DNA of 64,000 nt from Williamsia limnetica (GTDB lineage Bacteria; Actinomycetota; Actinomycetes; Mycobacteriales; Mycobacteriaceae). Both the position numbers and the translations under genes were made by a program. Below are positions 52,042 to 61,044 of this stretch, piece after piece (the first letter of the stretch is position 1; every line of letters begins with the position of its first letter). Below the pieces are notes generated by a model, which made no database searches, had not been told where the DNA came from, and saw only the letters and a program-made list of their open reading frames with translations. The DNA is taken from positions 310,001 to 374,000 of the forward strand of contig NZ_QJSP01000003.1 of NCBI RefSeq assembly GCF_003217475.1. The letters run 5' to 3'.

Positions 52042-53100
52042 ATGAAGGCCTTCACGCACAACTCTGCGCCGTCGCGGGTGGTGTTCGGCAGCGGGACCGT
52101 CGACACCATCGCAGACGAGGTGCGGCGCCTCGGACGCAGCCGGGTGCTGTTGCTCGCCGGACCGCGATGGAACGTGCTCGCTGCGACGATCGCAGATCAG
52201 TTGGGTCCCCTCGCTGTCGCGAGATTCGACGACGCCGTGATGCATACCCCGACCGAGGTCACCGAGCACGCCCTCGACATCGCTCGACTCCATGATGTCG
52301 ACTGCGTGATCGCGATCGGCGGCGGATCAACGACCGGCCTGGCGAAGGCACTCGCGGTGCGAGCCGGATACGACCAGATCATCGTGCCGACAACGTACGC
52401 CGGTTCTGAGATGACACCGGTGCTCGGAGAGACCACGGACGGACTCAAGACCACGCGATCGTCCGTGGACATCCTTCCCGAAACCGTCGTCTACGACGTC
52501 GATCTGACGCTAGGTCTACCACCGGACATCACGCTGACAAGTGCGATCAATGCCATGGCTCATGCGGTCGAAGCGCTGTACTCGTACGACGCCAACCCCG
52601 TCGTGGACCTGATGGCGCTCGACGCGATCGGTTCCATCACCCGGGCTCTTCCCGTGGTGATGGCCGACGGCAACGACCTCGACGGCCGAGCCGCGCTCCT
52701 GCAGGCCGCCTGGCTCGCGGGCAGTTGTCTCGGTGCTGTCGGAATGGGGTTGCATCACAAGCTGTGTCATACGCTCGGCGGCAGCTTCGGCTTGCCCCAC
52801 GCGCCGACGCACACTGTGATCCTTCCGCATGCACTCGCCTACAACGCCGCCGCGGTTCCCGCGGTGATGGACCGCATCGCCGGCGCGATGGGCGTCACCG
52901 AGGCACCTGACGCGATGTTCGACCTCGTCGCGTCACTGGATGGCCCGACCTCACTGGCGGAACTGGGTTTCCTGGACGACGACGTCGAGCGCGCCACCGA
53001 ATTGGCCACCGCGAAGCCATATCCGAACCCCCGCCCGGTGACACCAGCAGGCATCACCGGGCTGCTGACCAACGCTGTGCACGGGCGAAAGCCTGTGTGA
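52042..53100 (+). CDS. Maleylacetate reductase
   Basis: The 352-residue iron-type dehydrogenase of the maleylacetate reductase group reads PSRVVFGSGTVDTIADEVRR, AIGGGSTTGLAKALA (NAD loop), VPTTYAGSEMTPVLGETTDG and the metal-region GLHHKLCHTLGGSFGLPHAP. It reduces maleylacetate to 3-oxoadipate, linking hydroxyquinol or chlorocatechol breakdown to the beta-ketoadipate pathway. No hydroxyquinol dioxygenase is in the window; the preceding VOC and pirin genes might supply a ring-cleavage product. The convergent pcaF-type thiolase would use the product. The ATG at 52042 follows a GAAGGGAAA ribosome-like site. Confidence 0.87.
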   Translation: MKAFTHNSAPSRVVFGSGTVDTIADEVRRLGRSRVLLLAGPRWNVLAATIADQLGPLAVARFDDAVMHTPTEVTEHALDIARLHDVDCVIAIGGGSTTGLAKALAVRAGYDQIIVPTTYAGSEMTPVLGETTDGLKTTRSSVDILPETVVYDVDLTLGLPPDITLTSAINAMAHAVEALYSYDANPVVDLMALDAIGSITRALPVVMADGNDLDGRAALLQAAWLAGSCLGAVGMGLHHKLCHTLGGSFGLPHAPTHTVILPHALAYNAAAVPAVMDRIAGAMGVTEAPDAMFDLVASLDGPTSLAELGFLDDDVERATELATAKPYPNPRPVTPAGITGLLTNAVHGRKPV

Positions 53101-53105
53101 TCAGG

Positions 53106-54317
53106 TCAGACGATACGTTCGAACACTGCGGCCAGACCTTGTCCGCCGCCGATGCACATCGTTTCCAGGCCCCAACGGCCCTCACGCCGCTCCAGTTCGC
53201 GCAGCATGGTCGCCAGGATGCGTGCGCCGGTCGCCCCGACGGGGTGCCCCAACGAGATTCCCGACCCATTGGGGTTGAGCCGCTGATCATCGGCCTCGAT
53301 CTTCAGGCTCTGCAGTACTGCGAGGGCCTGCGCCGCGAACGCCTCGTTGAGTTCGATGACGTCCATGTCGTCGAGGGTGAGGCCGAGTCGGCCCAGGGTC
53401 TTGTGCACCGCGGGTACCGGACCGATGCCCATCCGGGAGGGTTCGACGCCGCTGACGGCCCAGGATGCCAGCCGTGCCAGCGGGCGGAGCCCCAGCTCGG
53501 CAGCCTTCTCAGGCGTGGTCACGATGCATGCGGCGGCGCCGTCGTTCTGTCCGCTTGCGTTGCCTGCGGTGACGGTGGAGTCGGGGTCGATCTTCAGCCT
53601 GATCGGCCGGAGCTGTGCCAGCGACTCCACGGTGGTGTCTGCCCGCGGATGCTCATCGACGGTCACCACCTGTGGATCACCTTTACGCTGCGGCACTTCG
53701 ATTCCCACGATCTCGTCGGCGAACGTCCCGTTGTTCTGTGCCGCGACGGCCCGTTGGTGGGATTGCACCGCCAGCGCATCCTGATCGGCTCGACTGATCC
53801 CGAACTCCGCGCGTAGATTCTCGGCGGTCTCGATCATGCCGCCGGGCACCGGGTAGTTCTCACCGCCCGCGGTCACCCGCCCCCGCGCCAGGCGGTCGAC
53901 CAGTTCGACCCCAGCTCCCTTGACGCCCCACCTGATCGAATCGGTATAGAACTCCGCTTGACTCATCGACTCGGCACCACCGGCGATGATGAGGTCACTG
54001 GCTCCGGTCGCGACCTGCATGCACGCCTGCAGGACTGCCTGCAGTCCGGATCCGCAGCGTCGATCAACCTGCAGGCCTGGCACCCCGATACCCAGTCCGG
54101 CGTCGAGTGCAGCGATCCGGCCGATGGCGGGCGCTTCGCCGTTCGGTGTCGCCTGACCGAGGATCACATCATCGATCTGGTCACTGGATACACCTGCGCG
54201 GCTCACGAGCTCGCGAATCACCGCAGCTGCCAACGTCTGCGGTGCAACATCTTTGAAAATCCCTCCGAAACGCCCCACCGGGGTACGTAGCGGTTCACAG
54301 ATCACGGCTTCGGGCAT
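53106..54317 (-). CDS. pcaF: 3-oxoadipyl-CoA thiolase (PcaF type)
   Basis: The 403-residue thiolase has the acyl-accepting Cys88 (VDRRCGSGLQAVLQ), His358 in SLGHPVGATGARI and Cys388 in MCIGGGQG. It cleaves 3-oxoadipyl-CoA to succinyl-CoA and acetyl-CoA. Thiolases of different pathways are hard to tell apart by sequence alone; the pca assignment rests on its place after an IclR regulator and enol-lactone hydrolase and beside pcaIJ. It is 21 bp downstream of the IclR gene and 5 bp from the convergent maleylacetate reductase. Confidence 0.85.
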   Translation of the reverse strand: MPEAVICEPLRTPVGRFGGIFKDVAPQTLAAAVIRELVSRAGVSSDQIDDVILGQATPNGEAPAIGRIAALDAGLGIGVPGLQVDRRCGSGLQAVLQACMQVATGASDLIIAGGAESMSQAEFYTDSIRWGVKGAGVELVDRLARGRVTAGGENYPVPGGMIETAENLRAEFGISRADQDALAVQSHQRAVAAQNNGTFADEIVGIEVPQRKGDPQVVTVDEHPRADTTVESLAQLRPIRLKIDPDSTVTAGNASGQNDGAAACIVTTPEKAAELGLRPLARLASWAVSGVEPSRMGIGPVPAVHKTLGRLGLTLDDMDVIELNEAFAAQALAVLQSLKIEADDQRLNPNGSGISLGHPVGATGARILATMLRELERREGRWGLETMCIGGGQGLAAVFERIV

Positions 54318-54338
54318 GGGTGTTCTCCTGGTGATTTC

Positions 54339-55112
54339 TCAGTGGGTGGTGCGGGCGATATCAGCGGTGATGGCGGTGGCAGTCCGCAGGAGTTCGGGGA
54401 CCAGGTCATCGCGTATGGCTTCCAGGCTGTAGCGGACGGATTGGGTCGAGATGTTCACGGCCGCAATCACTGACCCGTCCCTGCCGTGGATCGGGGCCGC
54501 GAGGGAGCGCAGACCGGCTTCCAATTCGCCGTCGACAATACAGAAGCCCTGTTCGCCGGCATCGCGGATGGACTCGCGCAGGTCCTCATGCGCGGTCTTG
54601 GTGTTGGCGGTGAGGGGTTCGGGGGTGACCCTGTCCAAGTGCGCGTCGAGACCGGAGTCGCTCAGTGCGGCAAGAAGAATGCGGCCCATCGAGGTGGCGT
54701 AGGCCGGGAATCGGGTACCGATCGTGATCGAGACCGTCATGATCCGGCTCACCGGGACCCGGGCCACGTAGACCACGTCGTCGCCGTCGAGGATGGACAC
54801 CGAGGCGGACTCGTGGACGCGCGCCGCCAGCGCTTCGAGGTGAGGCCCGGCGACCTCGGGGAGTGAGAGCGACGAGAGATAGCTGTAGCCGAGATCCAGC
54901 ACCCGCGGGGTGAGCCAGAAAGTGGCACCGTCGGTACCGACGTAGCCGAGATCGTGCAGGGTCAGCAGAAATCGCCGTGCGGCCGGCCGTGACAGCTCCG
55001 TTCGGCCTGCGACCTCGCTGACCGTCAACCGGGGGTGATCGACATCGAACGCGAGGATGACCGCGAGTCCCCGGGCCAGGGACTGGACGTGATCACCGGA
55101 CGCAGCAGTCAT
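54339..55112 (-). CDS. pcaR: IclR-family regulator (PcaR type), paralog B
   Basis: The 257-residue protein has the IclR winged helix (SLARGLAVILAFDVDHPRLT, ELSRPAARRFLLTLHDLGYV) and effector domain (FPAYATSMGRILLAALS). It lies between pcaD (ATGA overlap) and the thiolase gene, inside the operon it probably controls. PcaR proteins sense beta-ketoadipate or related acids. The concentric boxes at 55901-55934, between pcaD and pcaI, are its likely target. A close paralog lies at 49169; which one binds which box is not decidable from sequence. Confidence 0.85.
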   Translation of the reverse strand: MTAASGDHVQSLARGLAVILAFDVDHPRLTVSEVAGRTELSRPAARRFLLTLHDLGYVGTDGATFWLTPRVLDLGYSYLSSLSLPEVAGPHLEALAARVHESASVSILDGDDVVYVARVPVSRIMTVSITIGTRFPAYATSMGRILLAALSDSGLDAHLDRVTPEPLTANTKTAHEDLRESIRDAGEQGFCIVDGELEAGLRSLAAPIHGRDGSVIAAVNISTQSVRYSLEAIRDDLVPELLRTATAITADIARTTH

Positions 55113-55879
55113 CGACCGGCCACGTGCGCGCGGATCAGCGACGACACGGCGCTCGATTGCTCGAGGTTCACCAGATGTGCGCCGGGATCGAGGATTTCCA
55201 GGCGCGCGCCCGGCACCAGATCCGCGATGAGCTGCAGATGTTCCGGCGGCGTGGCCGGATCCTGGGCGCCGGCGATCGCCAATGTTGCAGTGGTGATCGA
55301 CGGTAACTTTTCACGGGAGTCCCACTCGGCCAACGCCTCACAGCATGCGGCATAGCCTTCGTCGTCGGTGTTCTGGACCATCGAAAGAGCGCGATCGACC
55401 AGGTCCCTGTCCTCATCAGCCGCACCGAGCGTGAACCATCTCTCGACGACCGCGTCCGCGATGGAAGACGTACCGGACGCACGCACGGTTGCGGCACGGT
55501 CGAGCCAGGGCTGTGGCTCACCGAATCGGGCCGAGGTACACAGCAGGGTCATGGTGGATACCCGCTCCGGCGCAACGAGGGCTATCTGCTGGGCAATTGC
55601 TCCGCCCAACGACAATCCGACGAGGTGGACGGTGCCCGCACCGAGGCCGACGAGGGTCGTCAGCACGTCGTCTGCCAGATCCGGAACCGTGTAAGGGCCC
55701 ACGGGAGCAGGCGACTCCCCGTGTCCGCGGATGTCGAGAGCAATGACTCGGTGGTCCGCTCCGAGATCGGCCATCTGGGGTTGCCACATTGTCCGGTCGC
55801 TGCCCAGGGATCCCAGGAACACGATGGTCTGCTGCGCGGTGTCGTCGCCGCCGACACTGCCGGCGAGTTCGTACGTCAT
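55109..55879 (-). CDS. pcaD: 3-oxoadipate enol-lactonase
   Basis: The 256-residue alpha/beta hydrolase has IVFLGSLGSDRTMW (oxyanion loop), ALDIRGHGESPAP, the nucleophile Ser90 in LVGLSLGGAIAQQIA, the acid in IAGAQDPATPPEHL and the catalytic His in LDPGAHLVNLEQSS. This is the PcaD pattern. It hydrolyses 3-oxoadipate enol-lactone, the product of catC, to 3-oxoadipate. It lacks a fused decarboxylase, consistent with a catechol-branch role. The start is divergent from pcaI, and its stop overlaps the IclR start. Confidence 0.9.
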   Translation of the reverse strand: MTYELAGSVGGDDTAQQTIVFLGSLGSDRTMWQPQMADLGADHRVIALDIRGHGESPAPVGPYTVPDLADDVLTTLVGLGAGTVHLVGLSLGGAIAQQIALVAPERVSTMTLLCTSARFGEPQPWLDRAATVRASGTSSIADAVVERWFTLGAADEDRDLVDRALSMVQNTDDEGYAACCEALAEWDSREKLPSITTATLAIAGAQDPATPPEHLQLIADLVPGARLEILDPGAHLVNLEQSSAVSSLIRAHVAGR

Positions 55880-55900
55880 CTCAACCTCCCCGTTCGGTTC

Positions 55901-55934
55901 GTACGCTTGCCGTACACTTGTACTATAAGCGTAC
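55901..55934. promoter_or_regulatory. Concentric IclR boxes between pcaD and pcaI
   Basis: Two 15-bp boxes face each other: GTACGCTTGCCGTAC at 55901-55915 and, on the other strand, GTACGCTTATAGTAC at 55934-55920. Together they form a 34-bp concentric palindrome with outer arms GTACGCTT/AAGCGTAC and inner GTACA/TGTAC, all centred at 55917.5. The site lies 22 bp from pcaD and 20 bp from pcaI, so one bound regulator can control both divergent operons. Confidence 0.78.
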
Positions 55935-55953
55935 AGGTGGGTAGTCTGTCCAC

Positions 55954-56703
55954 ATGCTCGACAAAGTGATCACCTCAGCAGCGGCAGCGGTCGCCGACAT
56001 CCCCGATGGCGCGTCACTCGCCGTGGGCGGATTCGGCCTGGTCGGCGTGCCCGAGATCTTGATCCGCGCCGTCCTCGACCAGGGCGCGACCGACCTGGAG
56101 ACCGTCAGCAACAACTGCGGCACCAACGGATTCGGGCTCGGATTGCTGCTGGCGGAGCACCGCATCCGGCGCACCATCTCTTCCTACGTCGGATCCAACG
56201 AAGAGTTCGCGAGGCAGTACCTGTCAGGCGAACTCGAGGTCGAACTCACCCCGCAGGGCACGCTCGCCGAGAGGATGCGGGCCGGTGGCGCCGGTATCCC
56301 GGCGTTCTTCACCCCCGCGGGCGTCGGCACTCCTGTCGCCGACGGAGGCCTACCCCTGCGCTACGACGGCTCGGGCGGCGTCCTCGTAGCGAGTCCCCCG
56401 AAGGAGACCCGCGAGTTCGATGGCACCGCATACGTTCTGGAACAGGGCATCGTCACCGACTTCGCACTCGTACACGCATGGAAGGGTGACCGCCACGGTA
56501 ACCTCGTCTACCGGCGCAGCGCCCGCAACTTCAATCCGCCGGCCGCAACGGCAGGCCGGATCACCATCGCCCAGGTCGAAGAGCTGGTAGAGCCCGGTGA
56601 AATCGATCCAGATCAGGTCCATACCCCCGGCATCCACGTCCAGCGGGTGGTCCACGTGGGCAAGGTAGATGTGGGCATCGAGAAAAGGACTGTGCGCGCA
56701 TGA
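55954..56703 (+). CDS. pcaI: 3-oxoadipate CoA-transferase subunit A
   Basis: The 249-residue class I CoA-transferase alpha subunit reads [60 protein letters not shown] and [20 protein letters not shown]. With PcaJ it moves CoA from succinyl-CoA to 3-oxoadipate. SCOT-type succinyl-CoA:3-ketoacid transferases look similar; the pca assignment comes from the divergent pcaD and the nearby cat genes. Its stop overlaps the pcaJ start as ATGA. Confidence 0.9.
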   Translation: MLDKVITSAAAAVADIPDGASLAVGGFGLVGVPEILIRAVLDQGATDLETVSNNCGTNGFGLGLLLAEHRIRRTISSYVGSNEEFARQYLSGELEVELTPQGTLAERMRAGGAGIPAFFTPAGVGTPVADGGLPLRYDGSGGVLVASPPKETREFDGTAYVLEQGIVTDFALVHAWKGDRHGNLVYRRSARNFNPPAATAGRITIAQVEELVEPGEIDPDQVHTPGIHVQRVVHVGKVDVGIEKRTVRA

Positions 56704-57341
56704 GTTTGACACGTGAAGAGATGGCTGCCAGGGTCGCGCTCGAACTCGAGGACGGCCAGTACGTCAACCTCGGTATCGGCATGCCGACCCTGGTCCCCAA
56801 CTACCTGCCCGACACCATCTCCGTCGAACTACATTCGGAGAACGGAGTCCTGGGCGTCGGACCCTATCCGACCGAAGAGGAACTCGACCCGGAGTTGATC
56901 AACGCGGGCAAAGAGACCATCACCGTCAATCCCGGTGCCTCCTACTTCGATTCGGCCGACTCCTTCGCGATGATTCGCGGCGGCCACGTCGACGTCGCCG
57001 TACTCGGTGCAATGCAGGTCAGCGCCACCGGCGACCTCGCCAACTGGATGGTCCCCGGCCAGATGGTCAAGGGCATGGGCGGTGCGATGGACCTGGTCCA
57101 CGGCGCCCGCAAGGTCATCGTGATGATGGAACACGTCACCCGCAAGGGCGCTCCCAAGATTCTCGACGTCTGCACTCTCCCGCTCACCGGAAAGGCTTGT
57201 GTGCAAAGGATCATCACCGATCTCGCGGTCCTCGACGTGACGGCCGACGGCCTGAAGCTCGTCGAATTGGCACCTGGCGTCACCCTCGACGAGGTCCAGT
57301 CCGCCACCGCCGCCACCCTTCTGGTCGACGCCACTGTCTGA
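56700..57341 (+). CDS. pcaJ: 3-oxoadipate CoA-transferase subunit B
   Basis: The 213-residue beta subunit carries the catalytic Glu in [20 protein letters not shown]. It also has [17 protein letters not shown] and [20 protein letters not shown], both typical of the family. It forms the heteromeric CoA-transferase with PcaI. ATG overlaps the pcaI stop. A 69-bp palindrome follows its stop by 19 bp and may terminate the transcript. Confidence 0.9.
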   Translation: MSLTREEMAARVALELEDGQYVNLGIGMPTLVPNYLPDTISVELHSENGVLGVGPYPTEEELDPELINAGKETITVNPGASYFDSADSFAMIRGGHVDVAVLGAMQVSATGDLANWMVPGQMVKGMGGAMDLVHGARKVIVMMEHVTRKGAPKILDVCTLPLTGKACVQRIITDLAVLDVTADGLKLVELAPGVTLDEVQSATAATLLVDATV

Positions 57342-57360
57342 TCCACCCCCGCGCCGCGCG

Positions 57361-57429
57361 CAAACCCACCTGTTCTGGTCAAAACCACGGGTCGCGAACC
57401 CGTGGGTTTGACCGGAACTGGTGGGTTTG
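57361..57429. repeat. 69-bp palindromic element, copy 1
   Basis: Two 33-nt arms with about four mismatches enclose a short centre. The outer ends CAAACCCACC (57361-57370) and GGTGGGTTTG (57420-57429) are perfect; inner parts include GGTCAAA and TTTGACC. It lies 19 bp after pcaJ and 93 bp before the DUF559-type gene. A homologous 69-bp copy is found just after that gene. It could act as a terminator, but its homology to copy 2 suggests a dispersed repeat. Confidence 0.85.
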
Positions 57430-57522
57430 TCTCTGTCCCCAGTTCTCAAACTCATCCACAAGTCGGGTAACTCTCCCAGCAACCGCCAGAACTCGCTCTC
57501 GTGAGTCGTCAATGATCCGATC

Positions 57523-58455
57523 ATGGAACTCAGACCCGATCTCGACGGCTTGGTTCGCCGGAACACCCACCTCAACGCCGGCGGCGAAGACACCGAACTC
57601 CGCCGTGCCCGTCGACACAGAAAGCTGGTTCGAGTAACCCGCGGCGTCTACCGACCTGTCGAGCCTGACGAGAGCACCCGTGATCCGGATTTCGATGAGA
57701 CCTACCGAGAACTCGTCGTCGCCGTCGCCGGCCGCACTACCCAACGTGTGGTCAGCCACTCGTCGGCCGCGGCGTTGCACGGCCTGAATCAGCACTCCCC
57801 GGACCAGCGCCGCGTCCACTTCTACGTCAAGAGCGGCGGCCGTCGGGGACGGGACGTCTTCCTGCACGAAGCGGCTTTGACCGCCTCCGATGTCACCGTC
57901 GTCGACGGGGTACTCCTGACCAAACTGGCGCTCACCGCCTGCGACATCGCGCGTCAAGGCAACTTTGCCCAGGCGGTCGTAGTACTGGACCATGCGCTGC
58001 GCCTCGGCGTCACCCGCGCCGAACTCAGGTCCATCGCCACACGCTTCGCGGGCACCAAAGGTGTCGGGAACTTGCGTCAAGCACTCGATGTCGCGGACGC
58101 CAACTCGGAGTCGGTGGGCGAATCGGTCAGTCGAGCGTTGATGATCGAGTGGTGTGAGATCCCTGCTCCGGTACTGCAGGCCGAATACCGCGACGAGCAT
58201 GGCAAGCTCATCGCGCGTGTCGACTTCGATTGGGACGGAAAGGTCATCGGAGAGTTCGACGGCAAGGTCAAGTACCAGAGAAATCGACGGCCCGGGGAGA
58301 GTGCCTCTGACGTCGTCATCCGAGAGAAGGTTCGCGAAGACCGCTTGCGCGACGAAGGTTTGACGGTGGTGCGGTGGGTGTGGGACGACTTCACAAGACC
58401 GCAGGTCTTGCGGACCAGGATCCGGAAAGCCCTCGCCCGGGCCGGGGTCATCTAG
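57523..58455 (+). CDS. DUF559/AbiEi-like protein of unknown function, flanked by palindromes
   Basis: This 310-residue protein has an AbiEi-like N-terminal winged-helix region (LVRRNTHLNAGGEDTELRRA, RKLVRVTRGVYRPVEPDEST). A C-terminal domain has the DUF559/Vsr-like pattern of restriction-fold nucleases: IARVDFDWDGKVIGEFDGKV, then VIREKVREDRLRDEGLTVVR. The Asp, Glu and Lys of the DFDW, EFDGKV segment fit a PD-(D/E)xK site. Such genes are common single genes in actinobacteria with unknown role; phage defence or nucleic-acid repair are guesses. It interrupts the catabolic island and is flanked by two homologous 69-bp palindromes. Confidence 0.75.
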   Translation: MELRPDLDGLVRRNTHLNAGGEDTELRRARRHRKLVRVTRGVYRPVEPDESTRDPDFDETYRELVVAVAGRTTQRVVSHSSAAALHGLNQHSPDQRRVHFYVKSGGRRGRDVFLHEAALTASDVTVVDGVLLTKLALTACDIARQGNFAQAVVVLDHALRLGVTRAELRSIATRFAGTKGVGNLRQALDVADANSESVGESVSRALMIEWCEIPAPVLQAEYRDEHGKLIARVDFDWDGKVIGEFDGKVKYQRNRRPGESASDVVIREKVREDRLRDEGLTVVRWVWDDFTRPQVLRTRIRKALARAGVI

Positions 58456-58461
58456 CCGTCA

Positions 58462-58530
58462 CAAACCCACCCTTTCCGGTCAAACCCAGGGGTTTGCGAC
58501 CCGTGGGTTTGACCGGAATGAGTGGGTTTG
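58462..58530. repeat. 69-bp palindromic element, copy 2
   Basis: This copy has the same length and strongly similar sequence to the element at 57361-57429, including CAAACCCACC at the left end, GGTCAAA, CGTGGGTTTGACCGGAA and GTGGGTTTG at the right end. It lies 6 bp after the DUF559-type gene and 16 bp from the convergent catC stop. Position suits a bidirectional terminator. Confidence 0.85.
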
Positions 58531-58546
58531 CGAAAGCCACTTGGGC

Positions 58547-58828
58547 TTACTTGATCGACGACGCGTGTTTGTTCAGCGGTGTCACGTCGATGGTCATGAA
58601 CGGGAACAGCGGCAGGTTCCAGAGGATCTCGTGGAGCTCATCCGGCGTCTCGACATCGAAGATGCTGATGTTGCTGAATTTTCCTGTGATCCGCCAAATG
58701 TGCACCCACTTGCCGGAATGCTGCAGGTCCTGAGAGTATTTCTTCTCCCGCGCAAGGGTCTCGGCCCGCTCCTCGGGATCGAGGTCACGCGGGATGTCGA
58801 CGTCCATGCGTACGTGAAACAGTGCCAC
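58547..58828 (-). CDS. catC: Muconolactone delta-isomerase
   Basis: The 93-residue protein matches CatC: ALFHVRMDVDIPRDLDPEER, YSQDLQHSGKWVHIWRITGK and ELHEILWNLPLFPFMTIDVT, with length typical of the decameric enzyme. It converts muconolactone to 3-oxoadipate enol-lactone. It starts at a GTG 29 bp after catB and is the last gene of the catABC transcript. Its stop is near a palindrome shared with the convergent DUF559-type gene. Confidence 0.95.
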   Translation of the reverse strand: MALFHVRMDVDIPRDLDPEERAETLAREKKYSQDLQHSGKWVHIWRITGKFSNISIFDVETPDELHEILWNLPLFPFMTIDVTPLNKHASSIK

Positions 58829-58857
58829 TACGGTGTTGTCCTTTCGAGGAGGATGGG

Positions 58858-59979
58858 TCAGTCTCGGGTCAGGGAGTCGACCACGTCCATGTCGAGCTCG
58901 ACACCGAGTCCGGGCCCTTCGGGGAGATGGACCTTTCCGTCAGCGTAACGCAGCGGTTCTTGCAGCAGTTCGACGGAAAAGAGCAGCGGGCCAAACAGTT
59001 CGGTACCGAAGTTGATGGCCGGCTCACTGCACGCGAAGTGGATCGACGCCGCGGTGCCGATGGGTCCCTCGATCGAGGTGGCTCCGTGGCAGGCGATTCC
59101 GGCCGCTTTGGCAATGGCCGCGATCTCCCGGCTCTTCGCCAGCCCACCGCATTTGGTGGTCTTGATAGCGATCACGTCGGCTGCGCCCTGCCGGACGACC
59201 TCTAGCGCGTCATGCGGTGTCGACACACTCTCATCAGCCATCACCGGGACCGGGAGCAGATGGTTCAGCTCCGCGAGCACATCGATCTGCTCGCCCGGGG
59301 TCGGTTGCTCGATGAGTTCGACGCCGCCGTCAGCCAAACGCGGCAGGTACTTCAAGGCGGTGAAGCGGTCCCAGCGCGCATTGATGTCGACGCGGACGCC
59401 GGCGCGACCGTTCAATCCGTCGACGATGTCGAGGATCCGCTTCGTGTCGACCTCGGGCTCGAGCGCACCCATCTTCAGCTTGAAACTGAAATGCATACGT
59501 GCATCGAGCTTTTCCGCGGCCTCTTCGAGGATCTCCTCCACAGGAGCTGCACCCAGCGCCCAGGTGACATCGACACTGTTCCGGAACGCACCGCCGATGA
59601 GGGCGTGCACCGGCACATCGAGGCATCGCGCCCACGCATCGTGCAGTGCTATCTCGACGGCGGCCTTGGCGAACCGCGCCTGCGCCACCACCCGTTCGAT
59701 GTCGAGCATGATGCCGGTGACGTCGTCGACCGTGCGCCCCAGCAGAACCGGGGCGATGTAGCGGTCGACGATCGACTTCATCGTCTCGACGGACTCTCCA
59801 CCCCACCACGGTCCGCCGGGGACCACACCTTCACCGCGCCCGATCACTCCGCCATCGGTTTTAATGGACACCAACAGGATCGGTTGTGCATCCATCGATG
59901 TGGTCGCGAACTTGTGAGCGCGAACCAGGGGGACGTCGATGATTCGGGTCTCGACATCGACGATCTTGAGATCGGGCAC
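58858..59979 (-). CDS. catB: Muconate cycloisomerase
   Basis: The 373-residue enolase-superfamily enzyme has every catalytic residue at the positions known for the Pseudomonas enzyme: Lys167 and Lys169 in SFKLKMG, metal ligands Asp198 (VDINARWD), Glu224 (LIEQPTPG) and Asp249 (MADESVS), and Lys273 (IKTTKCGG). It lactonises cis,cis-muconate to muconolactone. It starts at a GTG 6 bp after catA, so the genes are tightly coupled. Confidence 0.95.
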   Translation of the reverse strand: MPDLKIVDVETRIIDVPLVRAHKFATTSMDAQPILLVSIKTDGGVIGRGEGVVPGGPWWGGESVETMKSIVDRYIAPVLLGRTVDDVTGIMLDIERVVAQARFAKAAVEIALHDAWARCLDVPVHALIGGAFRNSVDVTWALGAAPVEEILEEAAEKLDARMHFSFKLKMGALEPEVDTKRILDIVDGLNGRAGVRVDINARWDRFTALKYLPRLADGGVELIEQPTPGEQIDVLAELNHLLPVPVMADESVSTPHDALEVVRQGAADVIAIKTTKCGGLAKSREIAAIAKAAGIACHGATSIEGPIGTAASIHFACSEPAINFGTELFGPLLFSVELLQEPLRYADGKVHLPEGPGLGVELDMDVVDSLTRD

Positions 59980-59985
59980 GACCGT

Positions 59986-60939
<954 letters not shown>

Positions 60940-60967
60940 TCACACGAGATGTCAAGTCATCACCCCG

Positions 60968-61044
60968 GACCTCCGATAATGGGTCGTTCTGGCGGCGCTG
61001 ACCTGGGCTTTCGCTCGCCAAAACGACCCATTTCCGGGGAGGTC
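60968..61044. terminator. Long hairpin after the AraC-family gene
   Basis: The left arm contains GACCTCC (60968-60974) and ATGGGTCGTT; the right arm contains AACGACCCAT and GGAGGTC (61038-61044). Apart from a short bulge and one internal mismatch they pair over about 25 bp, with a loop near 60995-61016. The right arm reaches the stop codon of the AraC-type gene, so it probably ends that transcript before catA. Confidence 0.7.

Noticed and set aside
57361-58530. A CRISPR-like or IS-bounded element around the DUF559-type gene
   Set aside because: There are only two copies, each an internal palindrome; no transposase, no spacer array and no obvious target-site duplication were seen.
58800-58828. 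A cat/pca-type GTACGC motif at the start of catC
   Set aside because: It is a single half-site inside coding sequence with no paired half, so it is probably chance.
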